Below are positions 44,135-52,137 of a stretch of 52,410 nucleotides of DNA, piece after piece (position 1 is the first letter of the stretch; each line of letters begins with the position of its first letter). The DNA lies in NCBI GenBank assembly GCA_029242545.1, contig JAQWTV010000001.1, positions 1 through 52,410 of the forward strand, given 5' to 3'. The notes below the pieces were generated by a model, which saw nothing but the letters and a program-made list of their open reading frames with translations, had not been told where the DNA came from and did no database searches. Source of the DNA: Roseibacillus sp. (lineage in GTDB: Bacteria; Verrucomicrobiota; Verrucomicrobiia; Verrucomicrobiales; Akkermansiaceae). The position numbers and the translations under genes are program-made.

Positions 44135-45118
44135 CTACTTGACCTGAGGAGCCGCTTCCCGATTCTGTGGACTTTCCGCCCCCTGCTCCTCTGCCTCGCC
44201 GGGACTCTTCCCATTCTTCGGAACATCCCATGCAGTCAGCCATTCCTGTCCGCCTTTGGTGTAGCCCATCTTGAAAAGACGAGCCTCAAGATCCGGATTA
44301 TGAGCCGCTCCGTAAAAGATTCCGATCCTCTTGCGCCCTTTTTTTACCTGCTTGCGAAGAACCTTGATGCATTTCGAGTTTCGATCCCCGATGATCACAT
44401 TATCCCCCGCAAGAGCTGTAATCTGGTCGTCCCCATTCCCAAGGTTTTTCATCATTTCGAGTTTCAGCATATTCGAATTCCCGGAAAGCAGCGCTGCAAA
44501 AAGCTTAGCGGGGCTGGGTTGCTCCACGCCTTCATTCTGCGCTTGTTGGGCCGCAGACATTGCGAAACTAAGAAGAGACTCCCCTTTCGCATCCTGCTTC
44601 TTCTCGAACTGCTTTGCTGTCAGGTCTGCATGAACGAAGTTCTTCGCAGAGTAATCAATCATCTCCACCTGGCTGGCGAGTTTTAGAAAGCGCGACATTC
44701 CGTTCACCATTCCACGCAGAAGATTTGTCTGAAGGTCTCCGCCTCTCTCCTCCTGCTGCTCCTGCTCGGCCGCCTTTTTCTTGTTGATATTCTCACCCCC
44801 AACCATTTCGAAGAGAAGAGCATCATACTTGGCGAAAGACTCGTTAAGGATTTCATAATATTTCTTGTCCGCGATATGCACCGCCCCAATCAGATGGACG
44901 GTAACATCCCCTTTCTGGTAGCCTGTGACTGAAGTCTGCAGGCGGGCTACCTGCTCGTTTTCATCGATCCGGATGAAGTCCGTGGCTGCTACTGCCTGTT
45001 TTTTCCCACTCGGAGCCTTCTCAACTGGAGTGGCCGCGGACTCGTCCTGAGCCATCAAAGGGCTGAAAAGGTGGGCAAGAACCACCGCAAGGGAGAAAAA
45101 TGGAAGAATTCGTTTCAT
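44135..45118 (-). CDS. TraB/GumN family exported protein
   Basis: A 327-aa protein with a signal peptide (residues 1-23, MKRILPFFSLAVVLAHLFSPLMA). The body matches the TraB/GumN family, whose members are related to Tiki metal-dependent proteases: VHLIGAVHIADKKYYEILNE (split: VHLIGAVHIAD, KKYYEILNE) with the conserved His at about 80, YDALLFEMVGGE about 20 residues on, and later FYGAAHNPDLEARLFKMGY with a second His. A charged, Lys/Glu/Gln-rich insert sits at about 110-130. The last 35 residues are low in structure. It could be a periplasmic peptidase, but no activity is proven in bacteria. It is upstream of moxR on the same strand and divergent from ispG over a 130-bp gap, which must carry both promoters; I see no convincing hexamers there. 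Confidence 0.8.
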   Translation of the reverse strand: MKRILPFFSLAVVLAHLFSPLMAQDESAATPVEKAPSGKKQAVAATDFIRIDENEQVARLQTSVTGYQKGDVTVHLIGAVHIADKKYYEILNESFAKYDALLFEMVGGENINKKKAAEQEQQEERGGDLQTNLLRGMVNGMSRFLKLASQVEMIDYSAKNFVHADLTAKQFEKKQDAKGESLLSFAMSAAQQAQNEGVEQPSPAKLFAALLSGNSNMLKLEMMKNLGNGDDQITALAGDNVIIGDRNSKCIKVLRKQVKKGRKRIGIFYGAAHNPDLEARLFKMGYTKGGQEWLTAWDVPKNGKSPGEAEEQGAESPQNREAAPQVK

Positions 45119-45248
45119 TGCAGCAGCTTGGGGTCATTTGAGCAGCGCGACAAGAACAGGGATTTGTGTCTGTTATGAAAAAAAAGAAGGAAAACATCCG
45201 GTGCCCTTGCTGGGTAAGCGATATTGATCCACGATAAAAAGGCCGCGG

Positions 45249-47045
45249 ATGACCGAATCCTCCCATCTCAGTTACTGCCAGGACCTCTTTCGCTACCAGC
45301 GAAGAGGCTCGCGCGAGGTGATTGTCGGAGGCGTCGGCGTGGGAGGGGGGAATCCAATCCGGGTTCAGTCCATGATAACCGCGGACACACTCGATACCGA
45401 GGCCTGTGTTGCCGAGGTTCTGGAGCTTGCAAATGCCGGGTGCGAGATCGTCAGGATCACCGCCCAGACCAGGAGATATGCCGCAAATCTTGAGCATATC
45501 CGTCACGGCGTGAGAGCAGCAGGATGTGATGTTCCTCTCGTGGCAGACATTCACTTTAAACCAGATGCCGCGTTGGAAGCGGCAAAGTGGGTCGACAAGG
45601 TCCGGGTCAATCCCGGGAATTACGCAGACAAGAAAAAATTTGAAGTCCGCGAATACTCGGACGCCGAATACGAGGAAGAATTGGAACGGATCCGCCTCAA
45701 ATTTGTTCCCCTAGTAGAACTTTGCAAGGACCTGGGTCGGGCTATGCGAATCGGAACCAACCACGGCTCTCTTTCCGACCGGATCATGAACAGATATGGG
45801 GATACTCCTCTGGGCATGGTGGAGAGTGCCCTCGAGTTTGTCCGGATTGCCCGGGATCTTGATTACCACAATCTCGTCTTCTCGATGAAGGCCTCCAACC
45901 CCAAGGTGATGATCGAGGCCTACCGCCTGCTGATTGCCCGCCTTGATGAGCAGGGCCCGGACTGGAACTATCCAATCCACCTGGGGGTGACTGAGGCAGG
46001 AGATGGAGAAGATGGCCGTATCAAATCCGCAATTGGAATTGGTTCGCTGCTCAACGATGGGATCGGTGATACCATCCGCGTTTCTCTAACTGAAGACCCC
46101 GTCCACGAAATCCCGGTGGCTCAGGCGATCGTCCAAAACCAGGATCGAGACTCCAGCTCTTCCTCTCTCCCAGCGGATACCACGGACCCCACCTGGGATC
46201 CCTTCTCATACCAGCGACGCGCTAGCAGTGTACTCGAGATCAATGGCCACGAACTTGGTGGAGACAAGGTGTACAGGGTTCTCACTACAAAGAAAAAATG
46301 GGATGCCCTCGCCCACAAGCTCGACAAAATGGGCGATTTCCAACCCGAGATCATCATTGAGGAAAGTGGTGTTAGAGCCATCGATCCCAGAGACTCTGCG
46401 GCGATCGAGGAAGTCGATGCCCTTCAGGCCCCGACCCTGATAACCGTCCTCGACGGCATTGATATGGAGGTGGTCCCGGCTTTCCGGCTCCTCGTATCAA
46501 GGATGGCTACAGCTCACCCAATTCTTCTCAAGGACACCCTCCGGACAGATGCAGAAACATCGTGGGATTTCCTCACCACCTTACTCACGGCCTCGCGCAA
46601 TATCGGCTCTCTTCTATGCGATGGGATAGGAGACGCCATTATTATCCAAGGGGAAGAAGCTCCCGGACAGAGCCTTCGCATTAGTTACAATATTCTTCAG
46701 GCTGCAGGGGCGCGGATTTTTAAGACTGACTACGTAGCCTGCCCCAGCTGTGGTCGCACTCTGTTCAATCTTCAGACCACAACTCAGAAAATTCGCGCGG
46801 CCACTGGTCACCTCAAGGGTGTTCGAATTGCGGTGATGGGATGTATAGTCAACGGCCCTGGGGAAATGGCCGATGCTGATTTCGGATATGTCGGCGGGGC
46901 TCCCGGAAAGATCAATCTCTACGTTGGAAGAGAAGCGGTGAAATTCAATATCCCAGAGGATGAAGCCGTCACACGTCTTATTGGCCTCATCAACGAGCAC
47001 GGGAAGTGGGTCGATCCTCCAGTCCGGGAGGCGGCAGAAATCTAG
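45249..47045 (+). CDS. ispG: 4-hydroxy-3-methylbut-2-enyl-diphosphate synthase, long form
   Basis: A 598-aa iron-sulfur enzyme of the MEP isoprenoid pathway that reduces methylerythritol cyclodiphosphate to HMBPP. The N-terminal TIM-barrel part (about 10-290) includes IRVQSMITADT, LVADIHFKPDAAL, KVRVNPGNYAD and GTNHGSLSDRI. The C-terminal reductase-like part has the [4Fe-4S] ligands C498-P-S-C501, C532 (MGCIVNGPGEM) and E539. Between them lies an extra domain (about 290-480) found in plant, Chlamydiae, Bacteroidetes and PVC enzymes; the short form of most bacteria has about 360-400 aa. The protein is cytoplasmic and housekeeping. It is first in a + strand group with clpS (70 bp on). The presence of this gene means the organism uses the MEP route, not mevalonate, at least in part. 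Confidence 0.96.
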   Translation: MTESSHLSYCQDLFRYQRRGSREVIVGGVGVGGGNPIRVQSMITADTLDTEACVAEVLELANAGCEIVRITAQTRRYAANLEHIRHGVRAAGCDVPLVADIHFKPDAALEAAKWVDKVRVNPGNYADKKKFEVREYSDAEYEEELERIRLKFVPLVELCKDLGRAMRIGTNHGSLSDRIMNRYGDTPLGMVESALEFVRIARDLDYHNLVFSMKASNPKVMIEAYRLLIARLDEQGPDWNYPIHLGVTEAGDGEDGRIKSAIGIGSLLNDGIGDTIRVSLTEDPVHEIPVAQAIVQNQDRDSSSSSLPADTTDPTWDPFSYQRRASSVLEINGHELGGDKVYRVLTTKKKWDALAHKLDKMGDFQPEIIIEESGVRAIDPRDSAAIEEVDALQAPTLITVLDGIDMEVVPAFRLLVSRMATAHPILLKDTLRTDAETSWDFLTTLLTASRNIGSLLCDGIGDAIIIQGEEAPGQSLRISYNILQAAGARIFKTDYVACPSCGRTLFNLQTTTQKIRAATGHLKGVRIAVMGCIVNGPGEMADADFGYVGGAPGKINLYVGREAVKFNIPEDEAVTRLIGLINEHGKWVDPPVREAAEI

Positions 47046-47115
47046 TCCTGAAAGAACTGGACGGACCATGCGTGCCATCCACACCTGCTCCGGCTCAAAC
47101 CCCAAGGCGCCTGAC

Positions 47116-47421
47116 ATGAATACCCTGTATGGAACCTCAGCCACCACTCTTACTGAGGAAGAGACCAGAACTTCAACAGAACTTGCCAGCAGATGGAATG
47201 TTCTCGTGTTCGACGACCCCGTGAACTTGATGGAGTATGTCACTAAAGTTCTCCAAAAGGTGTTCGCCTACCCACGCGAGCAAGCCGAAGAGCTCATGAT
47301 GACCGTTCACACCGCAGGCAAAGCTCTGGTATGGACTGGCGCCCGGGAACCCGCAGAGCTTTACGTCCAGCAACTGCATGGTTTCCAGCTTCAAGCCAGT
47401 CTCGAGAAAACCAGTTTATAA
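47116..47421 (+). CDS. clpS: ClpS adaptor of the ClpAP protease
   Basis: A 101-aa adaptor that delivers N-end-rule substrates to ClpA/ClpC-type unfoldases. ATG 47116 is chosen because the core starts about 27 residues later; an in-frame ATG at 47068 would add a non-conserved 16 residues. The family core is clear: WNVLVFDDPVNLMEYVTKVLQ (split: WNVLVFDDPVNL, MEYVTKVLQKVF), AEELMMTVHTAGKALVWTG and AELYVQQLHGFQLQASLE. The Asp-Asp-Pro-Val-Asn loop and Met-Glu-Tyr are substrate-pocket residues in known ClpS. Its stop overlaps the DUF2017 start by one base (TAATG), so the two are coupled. No ClpA gene is in the window. It lies 70 bp after ispG. Confidence 0.93.
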   Translation: MNTLYGTSATTLTEEETRTSTELASRWNVLVFDDPVNLMEYVTKVLQKVFAYPREQAEELMMTVHTAGKALVWTGAREPAELYVQQLHGFQLQASLEKTSL

Positions 47422-47894
47422 TGAAGATCGTTCCCACTCTGGAAGGTGGTCTTCGCATTGAGATCGAAACAGCCACCGACTGGCTTGTGTTAGAGCAGAT
47501 CGCCCCTGACGCATTGAAGATGGAACAGGAAAGCCTTCCCTCCCGTCTCAGCGCTCTCATGGACGAGGCCTCCGAATGGGACGAGATGGTCGTTCCGGAG
47601 TTAAGCGACCTCTTCCATGAACAGCTCTGCTGTGTCCGGGAGATAGTCCAAGAAGCCCGGAAGGGCTCAGGGGAATCGAGCCTCGGGCACCTTTCCATCT
47701 CCCAGGAGGATGGGGACAGATGGTATGGGGCGTTAAATCAGGCCCGGATCGCCCTTGAGGGCTACTACCGCTTTGGGCCCAGCCAGGAAGTCGAGGAGGT
47801 AGAATCATTCCCTGCGCCAAAGAGGTCAGCCTTTATTCGCAGCCAGTTCTACTCTGCGCTACAGAGCGTTCTGCTGGAGCATGTAATTGAATAG
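47421..47894 (+). CDS. DUF2017-like protein coupled to clpS
   Basis: A 157-aa acidic cytoplasmic protein. It starts inside the clpS stop (TAATG) and is mostly helical (LSALMDEASEWDEMVVPELSDL, QARIALEGYYRFG). I assign it to the DUF2017 group because in Actinobacteria clpS is directly followed by a DUF2017 gene of the same size with the same layout (N-terminal short strands, a long acidic helix, and a final helix), and the sequence has the DWL...LEQI...L...E type start. The match is by gene order and rough pattern only. The function is unknown; a partner or regulator of ClpS is suggested by the conserved pairing. It converges on the CBM9-like gene with 5 bp between the two stops. Confidence 0.6.
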   Translation: MKIVPTLEGGLRIEIETATDWLVLEQIAPDALKMEQESLPSRLSALMDEASEWDEMVVPELSDLFHEQLCCVREIVQEARKGSGESSLGHLSISQEDGDRWYGALNQARIALEGYYRFGPSQEVEEVESFPAPKRSAFIRSQFYSALQSVLLEHVIE

Positions 47895-47899
47895 AGGCC

Positions 47900-48493
47900 T
47901 CACTTGGACGGCAGGTCCTCCTGACGACACTTCAAGAAGTGCTCGGGCCGGTGGAAATCCGGGGAGCCTTCCCCGAGGTCTGCCACGCTGAGAAAACGCT
48001 GCACCGGAGAGCTGAGAATAAACGTCACGTTCATTCTGGTTTCCGCACCAAAGTGAATGTGCTCACTCATCCATTCCCGTGGCAGATCAACCCTGGCTTC
48101 CCATCCGTCTCCCCCGCATGTGCCCCAGGACCTTGCCCCGGAGTCCCTAACCTCGGCAACTCGGCGGCGCGGAGCATCGAAAAGACAAGCCCAGTGTGCC
48201 CCATTGGGCGAAAGGTTCACCTCCAGATAATGGCCCATGACCGGATCGCTGATGAAGAACTCCGCCACGTCATAGACCCACAAACTCTCCATGAACCGGC
48301 CTGACTGGGCTTCCGGATGACATCGCGCTTCCGCCTCGCGGCGGGCTCGAAACATAAATTGGTCATCCTCGAATGCCAAGCTGAAGCAAGCCGGCGGATC
48401 CATGGGCTTGCCGAACCAGTCCCGACTCACATTCGACATAGGAGGAGGAACCCCACCGCAGGCTTCGTGAATGATCAATTCATTGGTGTTCAT
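47900..48493 (-). CDS. CBM9-like / DOMON-type carbohydrate-binding protein
   Basis: A 197-aa protein without a signal peptide, which resembles the CBM9-like family found in PVC and Bacteroidetes: FSLAFEDDQFMFRARREAEARC (split: FSLAFEDDQFMF, RARREAEARC), LWVYDVAEFFISDP, GHYLEVNLSPNGAHWACLFDAPRRR, and a W/GWEARVDLP stretch before the end. The fold is a beta-sandwich; in enzymes it binds reducing ends of sugars, and in redox proteins heme. This one stands alone and is cytoplasmic as far as the N-terminus shows, which is odd for a carbohydrate-binding module. The ATG at 48493 lies 31 bp from a palindrome in the divergent gap with the DUF1287 gene. Function uncertain. Confidence 0.7.
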   Translation of the reverse strand: MNTNELIIHEACGGVPPPMSNVSRDWFGKPMDPPACFSLAFEDDQFMFRARREAEARCHPEAQSGRFMESLWVYDVAEFFISDPVMGHYLEVNLSPNGAHWACLFDAPRRRVAEVRDSGARSWGTCGGDGWEARVDLPREWMSEHIHFGAETRMNVTFILSSPVQRFLSVADLGEGSPDFHRPEHFLKCRQEDLPSK

Positions 48494-48523
48494 CTGATCT
48501 ATTTCAATTTGCTAAGTATTTAA

Positions 48524-48539
48524 TAATTGTGAACAATTA
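48524..48539. promoter_or_regulatory. Operator-like palindrome in divergent promoter region
   Basis: TAATTGT-GA-ACAATTA, a perfect 7-bp-arm palindrome, lies in an AT-rich block of the 104-bp gap between the divergent CBM9-like and DUF1287 genes. A possible + strand promoter (TTGCTA at 48509, 17 nt, AACAAT at 48532) would have its -10 box within the palindrome. It has the form of a binding site for a dimeric repressor; no candidate regulator is in the window. Confidence 0.4.
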
Positions 48540-48597
48540 GGCTCGCCGGCTTTGCCTGAAGATAATACAGTGTAGCTTCTCCTAGGTTCTTCGATCC

Positions 48598-49413
48598 ATG
48601 CTGAATTTGCGCCCCATCGAATATGTCGGCAAATCGCCCCGCGCCAAACCGCGGGCAAGGAAGAGAAGCGGCGGCTTCTTTGGAGGATGGTTCCTTCTGA
48701 TGCTGGTAGTCGGAATTGGCTTCTCTTATTTACGGCCGATTATTCCCTTCCTTCAATCCCAGCGGGCAGAGGCTTCAACCGTCAACAAATTTAAGGCGAT
48801 CGAAGGCCTCCAGAACTCTGATGAGTTCTCAAAAAAGCTCGCTGCTGCGGCTCTCAAGCGGACCGCGGAAGATGTCGAATATGACCCCGGGTATTACGAT
48901 ATTGCCTACCCTGGAGGAGACCTTCCTGCCAACAAAGGGGTCTCAACCGATCTCATCGTACGAAGCTATCGCGCTCTCGGTGTCGATCTGCAACAGCTTG
49001 TCCATGAGGACATGTCTGAGCACTTCCGGCTCTACCCCCAGCTCTGGGAGCGTAAAGGTCCTGATCGTAACATCGACCACCGTCGAGTTCCCAACCTGCA
49101 ACGCTACTTCTCCCGCTTTGGTAAGGTCCTGAACAATTCCCACTCGCTTGACGACTACGACATAGGAGACGTTGTTACTTGGAGCCTTCCTTACGGTGCA
49201 GCCGAACAGGCTGGGAGTCACATCGGGATTATCGTTCCAGGCCCCGGTGCCCGTAGCGGTGAAAAATGGGTCGTACACAATATCGGATCCGGCCCTAAAT
49301 GGGAGGACAAGTTGTTTGACTACGAAATCGCGGGGCACTTCCGGTTTGGTCCGATCCGTGAGAGTCTGACCGCAGCTGCCGGCACCAAGTCCGGGGCGAC
49401 CCTCTCCAATTGA
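48598..49413 (+). CDS. Membrane-anchored DUF1287 protein
   Basis: A 271-aa protein with one membrane segment (about residues 30-46, WFLLMLVVGIGFSYL) after a basic cytoplasmic start (RAKPRARKRSGG). The rest, outside, is the DUF1287 domain, related to NlpC/P60-like cysteine peptidases: YDIAYPGGDLPANKGVSTDLI, VRSYRALGVDLQQLVHEDM, DRNIDHRRVPNLQRYF, DIGDVVTW and GSHIGIIVP. In the usual family the segment reads GVCTDV, with a Cys at the place where this protein has Ser (GVSTDL). If that Cys is the nucleophile, this copy lacks it. The His in SHIGI is kept. The gene has its own AT-rich upstream region and converges on the PVC cytochrome gene with a 36-bp gap. Confidence 0.8.
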   Translation: MLNLRPIEYVGKSPRAKPRARKRSGGFFGGWFLLMLVVGIGFSYLRPIIPFLQSQRAEASTVNKFKAIEGLQNSDEFSKKLAAAALKRTAEDVEYDPGYYDIAYPGGDLPANKGVSTDLIVRSYRALGVDLQQLVHEDMSEHFRLYPQLWERKGPDRNIDHRRVPNLQRYFSRFGKVLNNSHSLDDYDIGDVVTWSLPYGAAEQAGSHIGIIVPGPGARSGEKWVVHNIGSGPKWEDKLFDYEIAGHFRFGPIRESLTAAAGTKSGATLSN

Positions 49414-49418
49414 GCACG

Positions 49419-49432
49419 GTCTCAGGTGAGAC
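49419..49432. terminator. Short hairpin between convergent genes
   Basis: GTCTC (49419-49423) pairs with GAGAC (49428-49432) around a 4-nt loop, in the 36-bp gap between the stops of the DUF1287 gene (+) and the PVC cytochrome gene (-). The stem has only 5 bp and no T run, so its function as a bidirectional terminator is uncertain. Confidence 0.25.
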
Positions 49433-49449
49433 GCTCAGGACTCGACGGT

Positions 49450-51984
49450 TCAATTCTTGAACATTGGGTCATCGCGATCCCCGGAGGAGAGAAGGTAGGC
49501 AAGGAGATCCAGGATATCACTATCCTCCATAGTGGAGAGCAATCCACGAGGCATCATCGAAATGCCTGACGGTTCGATGGACACAATCTCGTCTGCTTTG
49601 ACTGCTCGGGTTTCGTTCGGCCGCATCATATCCGTAGTGATTCGGTAGACATCACCTCCTGTTCCATCTCTCCTCCTGTTAAGGTTCATAATCCGACCCA
49701 CCACTTGGCTCCCATCTCGGAGGGTAAAAGCACTGGCGCCATACTGATCGCTGACTTCAGCCTCCGGCACCACGATAGATTCCAGAAGGTCGTAGGGGCT
49801 GAACTTACCATGGACAGATGTGAGGTCGGGCCCCACAGCTCCTCCTTCTCCATCAAAGCGATGACAGGCATGACAACTCCCAATTCCAAACATCCTCCGC
49901 CCATTCGCGAAATTTCGTCCCCCCTCCAACCCCGCGCCCAGCAGCCCCTGCAGATCTTCCATGGCCCAGTCCTTGACTACCTTGCGAGGCTTGCTGCTGA
50001 ACTGGGCTGGGCCCTTTTCTCCCGGGGCTCTGAACCACTTTTTGAGTTCTGCGGTCCTTTCCCCTGCCGGAACAGAAGCAATGGCGTCTCTCCGAATATC
50101 AGAGAGGTAGCCCCTGAACCGGGGACCCCCGTTATAGTTTTCCGATCTGGCAAGCCACTGGAAGTATTGAAGGCGCAAGGGAGGATTCCACCCCTCCTTG
50201 ATGAACCGAAGGTTCATGGCATACGTGATTTGCTCTTCCTGACTCGTCGAGGTCTCGAGGAGCGTCATGGCCTTCGGGACTAGCGAGGGGCTTTCAAGCG
50301 ACGCCAGCAACGCCGTCAGGTCACGGTTTTCTCGTGCTGATGCTGCCGGGTAAATATCGTCCAGCCACCTCAGGACTCGAAGACGGATTTCAGGTTCCGG
50401 CTGCCCTCCACGGGTCAAGGCCAGGGTAAGAGCTCGTAGAAGGTTGAGTCTATCCTGCTCCGATCCGATCGCCGCGTAATCAAATCCCACGACTTTGTCG
50501 ATCACCTCTCCGGCAGACCTCAGAGCTCCAGCCCGAGCCAGCGCAATCAACCCGAGACCGGCCCGATTACAGTTCTCCTCCCCAAGGACAAGATCCTTCC
50601 ACATTTCTACAGGGTGCTTCTCCAGCACGGCTCTTACCGCATGACGCAACGCACGATCATCATCGGAAGAAACGCTTCGCCAGAGCTCGACGAGCTCATT
50701 GCGTGAAAGCCGCCTCGCCCCCTCGAGAAGAAGAGATTCTAATCCCAAGCGCTTTCTTCGAAAGTCCTGACCGGGGGAATTTGTAGACTCCTGCGCCTCT
50801 CCTCCGGCATTCCAATTGCCGCGATAGGTCACCCGATACAGCCCAGACTGCACGCGCCGCCCCCCGACGATACAATACATGGCTCCATCCTTGGGATGAA
50901 TGAGGATATCGGTCAGCGGAAAAGGGGCTCCGCTCGCGAACTCCTCAAATCGGCCCTCGTAGGTCGAACCCTTCTCGCTGAGATGCACAGCGTAGAGTTT
51001 GCCGTAGGACCAGTCGCATACGAACAGAGCCTCCCTGTACTTTCGTGGAAACTTCGCTCCATACCCAAAACAAACTCCCGTGGGCGAACCCGGTCCAATA
51101 TCTACAACTGCACCGAAGCTATCCCGAAAATGCTCGGCAAATTTGGCCGATCCAGTCCGCCAGCCGAAGTCTGCTCCACTGATAACATGGTTAATCCGGG
51201 TGGGACGATACCAGGGGGTATTCAAGTCTCCCTCCATATCCGCATCGTAGGTGAAAAGCTCTCCCTCCTCGTTAAACGCGCCATCATATTGATTCCGGAA
51301 CCCGGTAGCAATGACCTCCCAGGTCTGTCCCTCGGGATCAATCCGTGCGATATGTCCCACGGGAGCTCTTACCCCCTTCATGAAGTGTTCCATCGGCGGC
51401 AATAACTGGTCCTCACCCCAGAGCTCCGGAACGCGGGAGTGGGTAAAGTCTTCGGGGAGCCGCGTCTGGTTTCCCATCAGCACCACGAGGCCTTTGCCAT
51501 CAGGAGAAGGTAGAATCGCGTGGGGACCATGCTCTCCGCCGACCGCTTCCAGCCTCCTGATAACGACCACCTTGTCGAACTTATCATCGCCATTGGTATC
51601 GAGGAGACGGAATACTCCTGACCCGGTCTCACTGTGACGCGAATTCACAACCACATAGAGACTATCAAAGGCGTAGCAAAGCCCCTGGGCATGCCCAACT
51701 GGAAGATCAATCCTCTCGATCGAAGAAGGGCCGAGTAGCTTCCCCGGAGGCGGCGGAGTAAAACGGTAGAGGCTTCCATACTGATCACTGGTGATAAGCC
51801 TCCCCTTGTCATCCTGGCACATCGCAACCCAAGAGCCCTGCTTCGCACGTGGAACAGAATAAAGCCTTTCGACTGAAAATCCCTCCGCGACTCTGATTCG
51901 TTCTACCGGCGTAGCCGTCCGCTGACCGTTGAGAGGTGCCCCCAGCAGGTGACCGAGAACTAAAAATGTAAGATACCGGGTCAT
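49450..51984 (-). CDS. PVC-type NHL propeller - HEAT - cytochrome c protein
   Basis: An 844-aa exported protein. ATG 51984 gives a signal peptide (MTRYLTFLVLGHLLGAPLNG); the in-frame ATG at 52059 lies upstream of a non-conserved stretch and within a likely promoter region. Residues about 28-400 form a beta-propeller of the PVC membrane-bound dehydrogenase type (RVAEGFSVERLYSVP, HGPHAILPSPDGKGL, ISGADFGWRTG, YRVTYRG). HEAT-like helices follow to about 690. The C-terminal cytochrome c domain has C704-H-A-C707-H708 and ends with DILDLLAYLLSSG; Met in PRGLLSTM is a likely heme ligand. Such proteins are thought to oxidise sugars or their derivatives at the cell surface; the substrate is unknown. 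Compare the heme-less relative at 13.6-16.8 kb. It is divergent from the sigma-factor gene. Confidence 0.85.
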   Translation of the reverse strand: MTRYLTFLVLGHLLGAPLNGQRTATPVERIRVAEGFSVERLYSVPRAKQGSWVAMCQDDKGRLITSDQYGSLYRFTPPPPGKLLGPSSIERIDLPVGHAQGLCYAFDSLYVVVNSRHSETGSGVFRLLDTNGDDKFDKVVVIRRLEAVGGEHGPHAILPSPDGKGLVVLMGNQTRLPEDFTHSRVPELWGEDQLLPPMEHFMKGVRAPVGHIARIDPEGQTWEVIATGFRNQYDGAFNEEGELFTYDADMEGDLNTPWYRPTRINHVISGADFGWRTGSAKFAEHFRDSFGAVVDIGPGSPTGVCFGYGAKFPRKYREALFVCDWSYGKLYAVHLSEKGSTYEGRFEEFASGAPFPLTDILIHPKDGAMYCIVGGRRVQSGLYRVTYRGNWNAGGEAQESTNSPGQDFRRKRLGLESLLLEGARRLSRNELVELWRSVSSDDDRALRHAVRAVLEKHPVEMWKDLVLGEENCNRAGLGLIALARAGALRSAGEVIDKVVGFDYAAIGSEQDRLNLLRALTLALTRGGQPEPEIRLRVLRWLDDIYPAASARENRDLTALLASLESPSLVPKAMTLLETSTSQEEQITYAMNLRFIKEGWNPPLRLQYFQWLARSENYNGGPRFRGYLSDIRRDAIASVPAGERTAELKKWFRAPGEKGPAQFSSKPRKVVKDWAMEDLQGLLGAGLEGGRNFANGRRMFGIGSCHACHRFDGEGGAVGPDLTSVHGKFSPYDLLESIVVPEAEVSDQYGASAFTLRDGSQVVGRIMNLNRRRDGTGGDVYRITTDMMRPNETRAVKADEIVSIEPSGISMMPRGLLSTMEDSDILDLLAYLLSSGDRDDPMFKN

Positions 51985-52002
51985 CAGAGGGTCAGGCCTA
52001 GA

Positions 52003-52090
52003 TTCCAGATTTATAGCTTCGGCGCCAGTGCAATTGTCCCCCTGTATCCTAGAATCCACGAACCTGATAGTGCTTCCAGATTTGTAACTT
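52003..52090. repeat. Pair of imperfect 17-bp direct repeats in divergent region
   Basis: TTCCAGATTTATAGCTT (52003-52019) and TTCCAGATTTGTAACTT (52074-52090) match at 15 of 17 positions and lie 71 bp apart, in the 153-bp gap between the divergent PVC cytochrome (ATG 51984) and sigma-factor (ATG 52138) genes. They could be binding sites for one regulator or promoter elements of the same class facing each side. Confidence 0.4.
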
Positions 52091-52137
52091 GCCGAATCGC
52101 TCTCTGCCCGCTCCTCTTCAAGTCTGACCTCCTGCGC

